Below are positions 27,923 to 36,674 of a DNA stretch of 64,000 nt, piece by piece. Source of the stretch: Parafrigoribacterium mesophilum (GTDB taxonomy: Bacteria; Actinomycetota; Actinomycetes; Actinomycetales; Microbacteriaceae); the NCBI RefSeq assembly GCF_039652555.1, contig NZ_JBDJAF010000006.1, forward strand, positions 44,226 through 108,225, in the 5' to 3' direction. Both the position numbers and the translations under genes were made by a program. How positions within the stretch are numbered: position 1 is the first letter of the stretch; each line of letters starts with the position of its first letter. The notes under the pieces were generated by a model that saw nothing but the letters and a program-made list of their open reading frames with translations, had not been told where the DNA came from and searched no databases.

Positions 27923-27960
27923 TCCCTGAGGAGGTCGCTGTAGCGACCATCTCGAAGGGA
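27923..27960. repeat. REP-like palindromic unit
   Basis: A 38-bp unit with ends TCCCTGAGG and CTCGAAGGGA and a self-complementary core of the GGTCGCTNTAGCGACC type. It belongs to the same family as the array at 28324-28660 and lies between the PAC2 and GIY-YIG stop codons, where it could act as a bidirectional terminator. Confidence 0.85.
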
Positions 27961-27982
27961 GTGCATCAGATCGAACGCCCGC

Positions 27983-28273
27983 CTACTCCGACTCCCGCGG
28001 CTTTCGTTTCGAGAGCGCGGGTAGATCCTTCCATCGTGACTGAATGAGCGCCAGCTTTTTGGCGCGGCTCCAACCTTGAACCTGCTTCTCGCGTTCGAAC
28101 GCGGTGCGGATGCTTTCGGACTCCTCGCAAAAGACGAGTCGTGCTCCGCGGTGTTTTCGGGTGAAGTTGGCGCCGAATCCGTTTTCGTGTTCCCACAATC
28201 GTCGTTCGAGGTCGACTGTACTGCCCGTGTAATAGCTGCCATCGGCGCATTCGAGGATGTAGACGTATGCCAT
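27983..28273 (-). CDS. GIY-YIG endonuclease-fold protein (UPF0213-like)
   Basis: A 96-residue stand-alone GIY-YIG domain. AYVYILECADGSYYTGST carries the two Tyr-containing strands, DLERRLWEHENG the conserved Arg, and FEREKQVQGWSRAKKLALI the Glu and the helical end. Single-domain proteins of this sort are widespread; their function is not settled. The start is ATG 28273 by homology (MAYVYIL); TTG 28300 in the same frame is an alternative. It is enclosed on both sides by REP-like repeats. Confidence 0.85.
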   Translation of the reverse strand: MAYVYILECADGSYYTGSTVDLERRLWEHENGFGANFTRKHRGARLVFCEESESIRTAFEREKQVQGWSRAKKLALIQSRWKDLPALSKRKPRESE

Positions 28274-28323
28274 CGGAGGAGTATGCCTGGGGTCCACCAA
28301 GTACGAGGAAGTTGTCCACAGGT

Positions 28324-28660
28324 TCCCTTCGAGCGCTCGCCTTGCGGCTCGCCCTCAGGGACCGTGTGTTGTCCGGTCCGTGAGGAGGTCGCTCTAGCAA
28401 CCGTCTTCGCTCCCTGAGGAGGTCGCTCTAGCGACCGTCTCGAAGAGGTGGTGTGTTGGGTTGTTCCCTTCGAGCGCTCGCCTGGCGGCTCGCCCTCAGG
28501 GACCGACGCTCGCCTGGCGGCTCGCCCTCAGGGACCGGGTGTTGTCCGGTCCCTGAGGAGGTCGCTCTAGCGACCGTCTCGAAGGGGTGGTGTTTTGGGT
28601 CGTTCCCTTCGAGCGCTCGCCTGGCGGCTCGCCCTCAGGGAGCGACGCTCGCCCTCAGGG
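28324..28660. repeat. Array of about eight REP-like palindromes
   Basis: Two related 38-bp unit types alternate. Type A (28376-28407 partial, 28411-28446, 28550-28586) has core GGTCGCTCTAGCGACC-like; type B (28324-28361, 28465-28502, 28505-28534 partial, 28604-28641, 28642-28660 partial) has core GCTCGCCTGGCGGCTCGC. B is in inverted orientation to A with identical outer ends (TCCCTTCGAG and CTCAGGGA). Neighbouring B and A units, e.g. 28505-28586, can pair into one long hairpin with a short GTGTTGT loop. The last partial unit contains the mshC stop codon. Confidence 0.9.
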
Positions 28661-29893
28661 CGCGAGACGGATGCCGAGCAGCGCGTCGATCGCATCCACC
28701 AGCACCGCGGTCGCCGGCGCCTCGGAGGCGATGTACGCGTCGATCCGACGCACCGCCGTGGGAGTATCGAGGTCATCGGCGAGGATGTCCCGCAGTTCGT
28801 CCACGAGCGCCGTGTCGGTTCCGGTGCCCGGATGCGCCGCCCAGGCTTCCCAAGTGGTGAGTCGCTCCCCCGCGGTGCGCAGGTGGTCGGCGGTCCACTC
28901 CCAGTCCGACCGGTAGTGCTCGGCCAGCAGGGCGAGCCGGATGACCCGGGGGTCGATACCATCGGCGACCAGCCGGGAGACCAGCACCAGGTTGCCCAGC
29001 GATTTGCTCATCTTCTCGCCCTGGTAAGCCACCATGCCAGCGTGCGAGTAGATGGCGGACCAGAACCGGCCGGTGAGCGAGGAGGAATGTCCCGCACTGT
29101 ATTCGTGGTGCGGGAAGATCAGATCGCTGCCGCCGCCGTTCACGGTGATCGGCGAGGTGAGGTGCTCCAGCCCGATGACGGTGCACTCGATATGCCAGCC
29201 CGGCCGGCCGCGGCCGACCGGGGAATCCCAGGCCGGTTCTCCCCGGCGTTCGGAGCGCCACAGCAGCGGATCGAGCGGGTCCCGTTTGCCTGGCCGGTCC
29301 GGGTCGCCGCCGCGCTCGGCCGATAGCTCAAGCATGGTCGCCCGGTCAAGGTTGCTTTCGCGGCCCAGGAACCACGGACCGGCGTCGGCGCCGAGGGTGG
29401 TGTCGTAGTAGATGTCCGGCGCGGCATCCGGGCTCTCGACCGTGTAGGCGATCCCCCGGTCGAGCAGGCCTTTCACGGCGGCGGCAATCGGCGCGATGGC
29501 CTCGGTGACGGCCACGTAGTGGTCGGGCGGGATGATCCGCAACGCTTCCATGTCGTGTCGGAACAATTCGGTCTGCTCCGCGGCGAGGTCCTGCCAGTCC
29601 ACTCCGGTGGCTGCGGCGCGCTCTAACAGCGGGTCGTCGACATCCGTAACGTTCTGCACGTAGTCGACGGCGAATCGGGCATCCAGCCAGAGCCGCACCA
29701 GGATGTCATAGGCGAGGTACGTGGCCGCGTGGCCAAGGTGGGTGGCGTCGTAGGGCGTGATGCCGCACACGTACAGCGAGGCGACATCGTGGGGCTGGGT
29801 GGGCTTGACGCTCTGACTGACGCTGTCGAAGACCCGGGGGATGGCGCCGCGTCCGGGCAGGGCCGGGATCGTTGGCCGGCTCCAGGATCTCAC
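28655..29893 (-). CDS. mshC: Cysteine:1D-myo-inositol 2-amino-2-deoxy-glucopyranoside ligase (mycothiol synthesis)
   Basis: ATP-dependent ligase joining cysteine to GlcN-inositol, the penultimate step of mycothiol synthesis. It is a class I cysteinyl-tRNA synthetase homologue of 412 residues: LYVCGITPYDATHLGHAATY contains the zinc Cys and the HLGH signature, GKRDPLDPLLWR and GWHIECTVIG the substrate region, and GEKMSKSLGN the KMSKS loop. It lacks the tRNA-binding C-terminal part, and THLGH/TPYD distinguish MshC from CysS. Its last codons (ALA-Pro and TGA) come from a truncated REP unit. Confidence 0.95.
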   Translation of the reverse strand: MRSWSRPTIPALPGRGAIPRVFDSVSQSVKPTQPHDVASLYVCGITPYDATHLGHAATYLAYDILVRLWLDARFAVDYVQNVTDVDDPLLERAAATGVDWQDLAAEQTELFRHDMEALRIIPPDHYVAVTEAIAPIAAAVKGLLDRGIAYTVESPDAAPDIYYDTTLGADAGPWFLGRESNLDRATMLELSAERGGDPDRPGKRDPLDPLLWRSERRGEPAWDSPVGRGRPGWHIECTVIGLEHLTSPITVNGGGSDLIFPHHEYSAGHSSSLTGRFWSAIYSHAGMVAYQGEKMSKSLGNLVLVSRLVADGIDPRVIRLALLAEHYRSDWEWTADHLRTAGERLTTWEAWAAHPGTGTDTALVDELRDILADDLDTPTAVRRIDAYIASEAPATAVLVDAIDALLGIRLAP

Positions 29894-29902
29894 GCTCTCA
29901 GC

Positions 29903-30766
29903 CTAGTTGGGCAGCAGCACTCCGGTGGACAGCAGCACGATCAGCGCGCCGCCGAGCAGGATGCGGTAGATCACGAACGGCAGGAACGAATGCCTGGTGA
30001 TGTAGCGCATGAAGAACGCGATCACGATGAAGCCGACAATGAACGCGATGGCGGTCGCGGTGGCGGTCTCCACCCCGCTGAACACCTCGGGCGCGCATCC
30101 GGAGGCGGCGCTGAGGCAGGGCTCCTTGATCGTCTTGTACAGCTGGTACAGGCCGCTGCCGAACACGGCGGGGATGGCGAGCAGGAACGAGTAGCGGGCC
30201 ACCGCGCGGCGGTCGTAGCCGAGGAACAGTCCGCCGGTCATGGTGCCGCCGGAGCGGGACACGCCGGGGATCAGGGCGAGCGCCTGGGCCAGGCCGTAGA
30301 TGATGGCGTGCGGCCAGGTCAGCTCGCGCAGGCGGCGCTTCTTGGCGCCGACGGCATCCGCCACCCCGAGCAGGATGCCGAACACGATGAGGGTGGTCGC
30401 GATGATCCACAGGGAGCGCAGCGTGGTCTCGATCGCGGTTTGGAACAGCAGGCCAAGCACCACGATCGGCACGCTGCCCAGGATGATGAACCAGCCCATG
30501 CGGGCGTCCTGGTCGGTGCGCGGCACGCGACCGACCAGCGAGCGCGCCCACTTGGAGACGATGCGGCGGATGTCGGGCCAGAAGTAGATGATCACCGCCG
30601 TTTCGGTCCCGAGTTGGGTGATCGCGGTGAACGCGGCGCCGGGGTCGGCACCGGTGCCGAGGAACTCCCCCACGATGCGCAGGTGGGCGCTGGAGGAGAT
30701 GGGGAGGAATTCGGTGAGGCCCTGTACCAGGCCGAGGATGATCGCCTCAAGAATGCCCACCGGCAC
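29903..30766 (-). CDS. uppP: Undecaprenyl-diphosphate phosphatase
   Basis: BacA/UppP enzyme that recycles the cell-wall lipid carrier; overproduction is known to give bacitracin resistance. The 287-residue protein has eight hydrophobic segments, LGLVQGLTEFLPISSSAHL (first catalytic Glu and Ser) and LIPGVSRSGGTMTGGL (second motif with Arg). It lies 9 bp before mshC on the same strand and 42 bp after the M20 gene. Confidence 0.96.
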   Translation of the reverse strand: MPVGILEAIILGLVQGLTEFLPISSSAHLRIVGEFLGTGADPGAAFTAITQLGTETAVIIYFWPDIRRIVSKWARSLVGRVPRTDQDARMGWFIILGSVPIVVLGLLFQTAIETTLRSLWIIATTLIVFGILLGVADAVGAKKRRLRELTWPHAIIYGLAQALALIPGVSRSGGTMTGGLFLGYDRRAVARYSFLLAIPAVFGSGLYQLYKTIKEPCLSAASGCAPEVFSGVETATATAIAFIVGFIVIAFFMRYITRHSFLPFVIYRILLGGALIVLLSTGVLLPN

Positions 30767-30808
30767 CGCTTTCGTTCGTGGTCGTGCAGTCGGCTGGTCC
30801 GGCTGTTG

Positions 30809-32135
30809 CTAGTACTCCAGCAGGAAATCCGTGAGGACCTGCCTGCCAAAGACTAATGCGTCAAGCGGTACCCGTTCGTCAACGCCATGGAACAGGGAGG
30901 GGAAATCCAGCTCGGCGGGCAGGCGCAGCGGTGCGAATCCGTAGCCGGCGATTCCCAGCTTGCTGAGCGCCTTGTTGTCGGTGCCGCCGGGGAATAGGTA
31001 GGGAAGCACGCGGGCGCCCGGGTCGTTCTTCAGCAGCGCGGCGGAGGCGGCGTCGATCAGCGGGCCGCTGAACTCATTCTCCAGCCCGACATCCTGGTGC
31101 ATGACGACGACCTCGATGTCCGGACCGACCAGCTCGCGGATCTCGGCGAGAACGGCGTCTTCTTTACCGGGCAGGGTGCGTACGTCCATGAGCGCCTCGG
31201 CGATGTCGGGCACCACATTGTGCTTGTAGCCAGCGGTGAACGCGGTGGGGTTGGTGGTGGTGCGCAGGCTGGCTTGGATGAATCCGGACGCCGACCCAGT
31301 GGCGATCGCGAGTTCGTCGGGGCCGACCTGCTGCGGGTCGTGGCCGAGCATGGCGGCGATCTCGAGCAGCAGTTCGGCGGTGGCGTAGGTGAGCCGGATC
31401 GGCCAGTCCCGCCTGGCCGATGCGCGCCACCGCGTCGGCCAGGCGGGTAATCGCGTTGTTGTGGAGCAGGCGGGAGCCGTGGGCGGCCGGTCCGCGGGCG
31501 ATAAGTTTGATCCAGACCAGGGCTTTCTCCCCGGTTTGCACGAGGTAGGCGCGCTGGTCGCCGAGGGTGATTGAATAGCCGCCGACTTCGCCGATGGCTT
31601 CGGTGGCGCCGGTGAAGACTTCCGGATGCTCCTTGACCAGGTAGTGGGATCCGAGCAGTCCGCCGTCTTCTTCATCGGCGAAGAATGCGACGATGAGGTC
31701 GCGGGCGGGGCGCTTGTCCGCGCCGAGGATGTCTTGGAGCGCTGTGAGGATCATCGCGTTGGTGTTCTTCATGTCGATGGCGCCGCGGCCCCAGAGCATG
31801 CCATCTTTGATGACGCCTTCGAACGGGTCGACCGACCAGGTCTCCGGTGTAGCGGGGACGACGTCGAGGTGGCCGTGGACAACCAGTGCCCCCTTGTCGG
31901 TTCCAGCACCGTCGTGGCTGCCCTCGACACGGGCGACGAGGCTGACCCGTCCAGGCTCGGACTCGAACAGCTGCGGCTCGAGCCCGAGTTCTGTGAGCGC
32001 GGCGCTCACGTACTCGGCGGCATCCGTCTCCCCGTTCGACTTGCCGTCGCCGTAATTCGTGGTGTCGAACCGGATCAGGTCGCGGGCAACGCGCGCGGTC
32101 TGATCAAGGTCTTCGGTGGGCTTCGTTCGGGCCAT
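30809..32135 (-). pseudogene. M20-family metallopeptidase, frameshifted
   Basis: Two overlapping frames together give one M20/M25/M40 dipeptidase-like protein of about 441 residues. The first part (from ATG 32135) holds VVHGHLDVVPA, GRGAIDMKNTNAM and FFADEEDGG (metal ligands); it runs well until RIGQ near 31413. The second frame picks up at DWPIRLTYATAELL and continues to the true C-terminus with LFPGGTDN and GVDERVPLDALVFG at 30809. Removing one base in the run around 31405-31413 restores a single frame. Either a real inactivating mutation or a sequencing error. It is upstream of uppP and mshC on the same strand. Confidence 0.88.
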
Positions 32136-32302
32136 GGGTCCACGTTACTGGGAAGTTACGAGTTTTCAGCGAATTGAGCCTGGCAACCGGAGCATTCGTC
32201 GCGGTGGGCCGTCAGTCGAAACGCGGCCGCACGCCCCGGTGGGCGAAACTGGGGTGCGCTCTCGTGCTATTCTCGTGAGTCGGTGCAAGCCGAAAACATC
32301 CA

Positions 32303-32387
32303 GTCCGGATGGCGGAAATGGCAGACGCGCTAGCTTGAGGTGCTAGTGCCCGTATAGGGCGTGGGGGTTCAAGTCCCCCTTCGGACA
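32303..32387 (+). tRNA. tRNA-Leu (anticodon GAG)
   Basis: Folds as a class II tRNA of 85 nt: acceptor stem GTCCGGA/TTCGGAC with one G-T pair, D arm GCG...CGC, anticodon stem CTAGC/GCTAG with loop TTGAGGT (anticodon GAG at 32337-32339), a variable arm GCCC/GGGC and T arm GGGGG/CCCCC around TTCAAGT. CCA is not encoded. It marks the border between core genes and the lower-GC accessory region to its right. Confidence 0.96.
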
Positions 32388-32534
32388 CAGAGGTGAATTT
32401 CCGACAATGGGCGGTTTTTCTTCAGAGAATGGGTCGCGACGATCGAATGTCGTTCGTCCGGCCCTTTTTCCTTGCCGGGATGCGGTGAATGCGTCGTTGT
32501 TGACGGGTGCCAGGGGTGCCTGGAAACGCAAAAA

Positions 32535-32562
32535 GGCGCGCCTGAAAATTTTCAGGCGCGCC
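32535..32562 (-). terminator. Intrinsic terminator, perfect 28-bp palindrome plus T-run
   Basis: GGCGCGCCTGAAAA is followed directly by its exact reverse complement, and on the minus strand the stem is followed by TTTTT. It lies about 48 bp after the stop of the DDE transposase-like gene and would end that transcript. Its AT-containing stem with T-tract differs from the GC-only hairpins elsewhere in the window. Confidence 0.85.
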
Positions 32563-32609
32563 GAATCGTTCGAGTCGTGCAGGTGAGGTGTCGAGGTGGT
32601 GCTCGCGGG

Positions 32610-34052
32610 TTATTCCAGCGGGATGATGCTTTCGTCCAGGCTGGCGACTGAGTCTTTGCTTTGCCAGAACATGGACGGGTTACGCCTGTTCTTAGCCGTG
32701 AGACTTTTGATTGTGAGCTTCTCTTTGAAGAACGAGATCATCTTGCGAAGGTTCTCCGAGACCAGAGCGGCAACGCCGACGACGTAGGTGAAGGTGTTCC
32801 CACGCACGGCTCGTTTTGATGCGGAGGCGAGGTCTTCGAATTGGGCGCGCTTGATGTTGGCATTGAGTGATTCCACTCCGTTGCGCATGCCGCTAGCTGC
32901 GAGCCATTCCAGTCCGCCCCATGGGTAGTACTGCTCGGTCTTGAGACCGCCAGCGTTGGGGTTCTTATCGAACTCTTTGTCGCTGGGGCGATGCATGGTC
33001 ACAGTGACGCCTTGGTGTGCACCGGGCTGTGCTTTCCACTTTGCGTAATCGGGTGCATCGGTCGGGATGATGTAACGGCGGGTCCAGTCGTCGGTCATCT
33101 TGCCTTTGGGCATGAGTCGGGACTTCTCGCGGCGCGCGACCTGCTTCGCGTACAACTGTTCTGCCTGCTCGGTTGCCTTCTTCAGGGCGTCGTGGGACTT
33201 CCGTGCTTCACTGCCCTGCGGTGCCTCTTTGTAGGCCCGGCCGTGGTAGAACCATTTCGTGCGTGCGTTGAAGATGACCAAGTCGGCTTCGCGGAGGGCG
33301 TTCGGCACGGTATCGAGGTACCAGGCGCCGGATATGTGAACGAATCCGCGCTTGTCGTATGCCTGGACCCCGATTTGGTTCTTCTTGTAGCCGAAGACGT
33401 GCTTGAACCCGAGAAGTCGGAGCGGCACGGCATATTCGTGGACCTTACCGTTAGGGTAGGCGCGGTCGACGATGAAGAAGTTGGCCTGGTGCCCTCGTTC
33501 AAGGAGAGATTCGGCGATGCGGAGTGCCTCTCCTCTGATGGCCCCGGGGATGTGGAAGCTGACGCCAACGGTCAGTAGTGGGAACACTTCGCACTCTTCG
33601 CCGAAGTTCGCCGTCATGCGCGCGATCTCCAACTCGATGCCCCACTTGCGATCCGATTCTGCGGTTCCTTTCACCTTGTTGCTGGGGTCTGTGCGGTTCA
33701 TGTAGTCGGCGTCGGCGTGAGTCACGACCCCGTGGCTACCTTCCCGGCCGTACCATCCTCCGTCGGGATTTACGGTGCGCCGATCGCCTTCTGGGTTTTT
33801 CGCCGAGCGGTTTCCCGCTTTTCCGTAGAGCGGGACGAAGGTCGCGTCCAGGGCGACGTTGCCGTGAGCTCGATCGCGGATTGCTTTCGGCAGGCATTGC
33901 CGCGAGCCCTCCAGAAGCGCGTTGGCGAGCGTGAACATACGTCGGCGGCGCATCTCGCAGTTCTCTGGGTCGCGCGCGGCGAGCATTTCAGCGAATTCTG
34001 CCTCGGTGAGGACTTTATCTGCGTTGTGCCCGCAAGGGAACCCTGTCTGCAC
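32610..34052 (-). CDS. DDE-type transposase-like protein, N-terminally truncated
   Basis: A 480-residue protein from GTG 34052. It shows a DDE-like set: ALDATFVPLYGKAGN (Asp), FFIVDRAYPNGKVH (Asp) and GVESLNANIKRAQ (Glu), with the long insert between the second Asp and Glu seen in IS4/IS1182-like enzymes. I cannot name the family. The same frame stays open, with protein-like sequence, for another 20 codons upstream to the stop of the lipoprotein gene, without an ATG, GTG or TTG; so the original N-terminus is probably lost. No terminal inverted repeats were found. Lower GC than the core genes and close to tRNA-Leu. Confidence 0.65.
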   Translation of the reverse strand: MQTGFPCGHNADKVLTEAEFAEMLAARDPENCEMRRRRMFTLANALLEGSRQCLPKAIRDRAHGNVALDATFVPLYGKAGNRSAKNPEGDRRTVNPDGGWYGREGSHGVVTHADADYMNRTDPSNKVKGTAESDRKWGIELEIARMTANFGEECEVFPLLTVGVSFHIPGAIRGEALRIAESLLERGHQANFFIVDRAYPNGKVHEYAVPLRLLGFKHVFGYKKNQIGVQAYDKRGFVHISGAWYLDTVPNALREADLVIFNARTKWFYHGRAYKEAPQGSEARKSHDALKKATEQAEQLYAKQVARREKSRLMPKGKMTDDWTRRYIIPTDAPDYAKWKAQPGAHQGVTVTMHRPSDKEFDKNPNAGGLKTEQYYPWGGLEWLAASGMRNGVESLNANIKRAQFEDLASASKRAVRGNTFTYVVGVAALVSENLRKMISFFKEKLTIKSLTAKNRRNPSMFWQSKDSVASLDESIIPLE

Positions 34053-34112
34053 ATTCCGGGTAGCTGCGTTGGGAAGATAATTTGTAAACGTCCGAATCGC
34101 TGCCTGTGCCCA

Positions 34113-34910
34113 TTACTGGCAGAAGCTGACGTAGTCGTAGAGCTTCCCCTTCAGGAGAGTGACGTGAAGGTCGGCTTTCCTGTTCGTTGGGAAACCGTTG
34201 TAAGTCTGAGAATCGTCTGCCGTCACGACGTATGTGCGCCCCGGGAGCGGCGCTGTCTGTGCTGCGTTGCACTTGGTCGCAGGCATCAACCACGTCGTGT
34301 CCGGGCTCACAGTCGAAAGATCTGGGACCAAAGAATCAGTAAACGATGCAGCCTTGTACTCGGCCGTCGTCTGCTGCCATGCCGTCGAATGTGTGTCGAA
34401 CAGACCCGGGTAATTGTTTGCGACGTCCCAAGCAAAGCCAGCATCAGACGACACCGCATACGCTTGCGTGCGGTCATAATAGAACTTCCGCACCATCGCA
34501 TGTAAATCAAGAACTGTGACCTTGACGGGCGCGCTCGAAACGGTCGCCTTCGCATCCTTTGCAACGGGTCTGACTACAGCACGGTATGTGAGGTCGCTGG
34601 CGACTTTAGTGTCTAGAACAATTTTGATGTCTTTCGTCTTACTCGGGCTCGACACCTTCTTTACTGTTGTCCAGGCCTTGTTATCTGGCGAACTCTGAAC
34701 GATCAGCGTCACCTTGTCGGTGCGTCCGTGAAGGAGCTTGCGGTTCGCTGCCAGAGTGACCGTATCGCCCACAATCACGTCTTCGATCGCGCTTGCTTTC
34801 AGCCCAACTGTCATATCTTTTGACTTGATCGCGGGTGCTGAACACGCCGTCATGCCGAGAGCGAGCGTACCGGCGATCGCCAAGACTACGAGTCTTTTCA
34901 TCTGATTCAT
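34113..34910 (-). CDS. Lipoprotein of unknown function
   Basis: A protein of 265 residues from ATG 34910 (ATG 34901 is also possible). The signal peptide KRLVVLAIAGTLALGMTAC ends in a lipobox. Residues 30-135 look like Ig-like beta strands (DTVTLAANRKLL, VTLIVQSSPDNKAWTTVKKV, DLTYRAVVRPVAKD). The C-terminal half contains WLMPATKCNAA and a final Cys and may be disulfide-bonded. No enzyme motif is seen. It belongs to the lower-GC region; the adjacent transposase-like frame follows directly after its stop codon. Confidence 0.7.
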   Translation of the reverse strand: MNQMKRLVVLAIAGTLALGMTACSAPAIKSKDMTVGLKASAIEDVIVGDTVTLAANRKLLHGRTDKVTLIVQSSPDNKAWTTVKKVSSPSKTKDIKIVLDTKVASDLTYRAVVRPVAKDAKATVSSAPVKVTVLDLHAMVRKFYYDRTQAYAVSSDAGFAWDVANNYPGLFDTHSTAWQQTTAEYKAASFTDSLVPDLSTVSPDTTWLMPATKCNAAQTAPLPGRTYVVTADDSQTYNGFPTNRKADLHVTLLKGKLYDYVSFCQ

Positions 34911-35361
34911 CCAATACTGTGTTTGCTGGAGTACTGCGGCACGAACCGCAAATCTCGCCCCAAAGCATATCGCGAGCAAGACTCAGTCCGGCAGGCCCAT
35001 TTGAGGGGCCAGATGGAGGTGCCTATCGAGGCGCCTCGCATCCTCGATTTTCTGAATCCTCCACTTCACACTCGGCTCCTGGTGCTGTTGTCGTTATCAG
35101 AAGGTGTCTGCACTAATTTCAGTACTCATCTGCACAGGTTGTAAGCCGGACGCTCTGCGGGCACCTTTCGGACGGTCGCGAAGATATACTCAAGGCCGCA
35201 TTTTGATCCGGGAGTGGTGCCCGGAAGCGGAACGGCTTGCGCGAGCCGGTACTCATGAATGGCCTGGTGCCGACTGCCGCGTTGTTCGTGCCTCTGCTCG
35301 ATACGGTTGTCCCAGGGGGTTATGGATGCCGATGATGGCCGATAGGTTGCGGTCGGCGCGG
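34911..35361. other. Intergenic stretch without a recognisable gene
   Basis: About 450 bp between the start of the lipoprotein gene and the stop of the AbiTii-like gene. The short open frames on the plus strand have no convincing protein character. It presumably holds the lipoprotein promoter; I see no terminator with a T-run. Confidence 0.5.
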
Positions 35362-36393
35362 CTAGCCCTGTGGAGCTTTGGACTCTTCCTCAACCCGTAA
35401 CAGATCCGCCGCCAACATATAGGTCCACGCCACGCGCGAATCGGCTTCCGTAGTCGACACCTTTGAGTGCACACCCTTGCTCGCCAAGTCGTCCAGAGAT
35501 TTGAGGCGCGTCCCCAAAGCGGTGATGTTCGAAGCGAGGACATCAGCATGCGTCGAACGGCCAATTTTCAGACGAACGTATTCTGTAAGTCGATTCCGGT
35601 AATGATCGTCATCCATGACCCGCTCAACTCCGTTAATCACCACTGGTGCGCGCGGAGGGTAGACCACATCGGCGAGCGCTTTGATCGCTCGACGACACGA
35701 AGTGGTGGCGTGACTCATAGCCTCCGGATCTCCCTGTGCGATACGTTCTTGAGCTGCAGAAAGGGCACCAAGGGCGTCCGGCGCAAGCGATGCCAGTCTT
35801 TCTTCGACGAATGCCCTTCCTTGCGCGATCACGTCGGGGATAGCGATGCCAGCGAGCATGTCAGATTCCACTTCGAGCAGGTACCGATATGTGGCGTCCA
35901 TAATGCGCCCAAGAACTACCCTCTGCTGCACAAGCATCGGATACACTGCGGCCTTCTCCTTCTCCTGGCGAAGAGAGGCGAGACCAGTGTCCAGGGGCGT
36001 CATTCCCGGAGTCACCATGCCGTCGTAAATAGTCTGCATCGAGGCAGCGAGAGTCTCCAGTTCGGCTGCACCGTGGCCGACAATTGAATCCTTCTCGTTG
36101 GAAAGCTTCCGTCGGGCCATCAGCGCCTCAAACGCGGAACGTCTTTGCGAGTCCGCCTTTTCTGCGCCGACGAGTGCCACCAATCGACCGCGAACTTCGG
36201 CGGCCGGCTCAGTCAGCGACATGCCGGGTCTGACACCCTGAATCTCAAGTGAGATCCACATCTCCGCGAGCGGATCTTGGCGAAGAGTGGCTACTCGAAG
36301 AGCGGCACGAAGGATCGTACTGACGGGCGCACCATCAGCAACTGCGACCAACGCCGCGTCAAGAGCTCGCTGCGTTCGCTCCCGGATGTCCAC
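35362..36393 (-). CDS. AbiTii-like abortive infection domain protein
   Basis: A 343-residue, mostly alpha-helical protein. The N-terminal 80 residues (ILRAALRVATLRQDPLAEMW; ISLEIQGVRPGMSLTEPAAE) fit the AbiTii domain pattern, in which a helix pair is followed by a WxxxElxGY-like motif; here it reads MWISLEIQGV. The rest has long helices and no known catalytic motif. AbiTii occurs in abortive-infection and other phage-defence proteins as a predicted accessory domain. The gene stands alone with lower GC than the core. An uncharacterised helical protein is the alternative. Confidence 0.55.
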   Translation of the reverse strand: MDIRERTQRALDAALVAVADGAPVSTILRAALRVATLRQDPLAEMWISLEIQGVRPGMSLTEPAAEVRGRLVALVGAEKADSQRRSAFEALMARRKLSNEKDSIVGHGAAELETLAASMQTIYDGMVTPGMTPLDTGLASLRQEKEKAAVYPMLVQQRVVLGRIMDATYRYLLEVESDMLAGIAIPDVIAQGRAFVEERLASLAPDALGALSAAQERIAQGDPEAMSHATTSCRRAIKALADVVYPPRAPVVINGVERVMDDDHYRNRLTEYVRLKIGRSTHADVLASNITALGTRLKSLDDLASKGVHSKVSTTEADSRVAWTYMLAADLLRVEEESKAPQG

Positions 36394-36674
36394 GCCTTCA
36401 ACTCATAGCTTCGACACACATTGCATCGACGAGAAGCGCGGGTAAGCGTCTTAGTGGGGGCATGCTTATCGTCTGCACTTCCCGGCAGGTCAGCTTCCGC
36501 CGAACAACGCCTTCTGGTCGCTGGCCGCGACAGACACGGGCGGCTACATGGTCAGCAGCTCAACAGGCCGCTCAATCGTCAACAGCCATTCCGGTCTTGT
36601 GACGAGCGGTAACCGCAATAGGACCGCTAGCCGTGCCGAGCGCGCGGTCGGCCCGTGTACCAGTGAGTGGTGAC

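Noticed and set aside
28324..28660. CRISPR array
   Set aside because: Units are inverted, unevenly spaced palindromes without constant repeat-spacer order and without cas genes.
30809..31675. Second, separate peptidase gene
   Set aside because: Its start region is the out-of-frame continuation of the upstream M20 frame; both halves join into one enzyme after a one-base correction.
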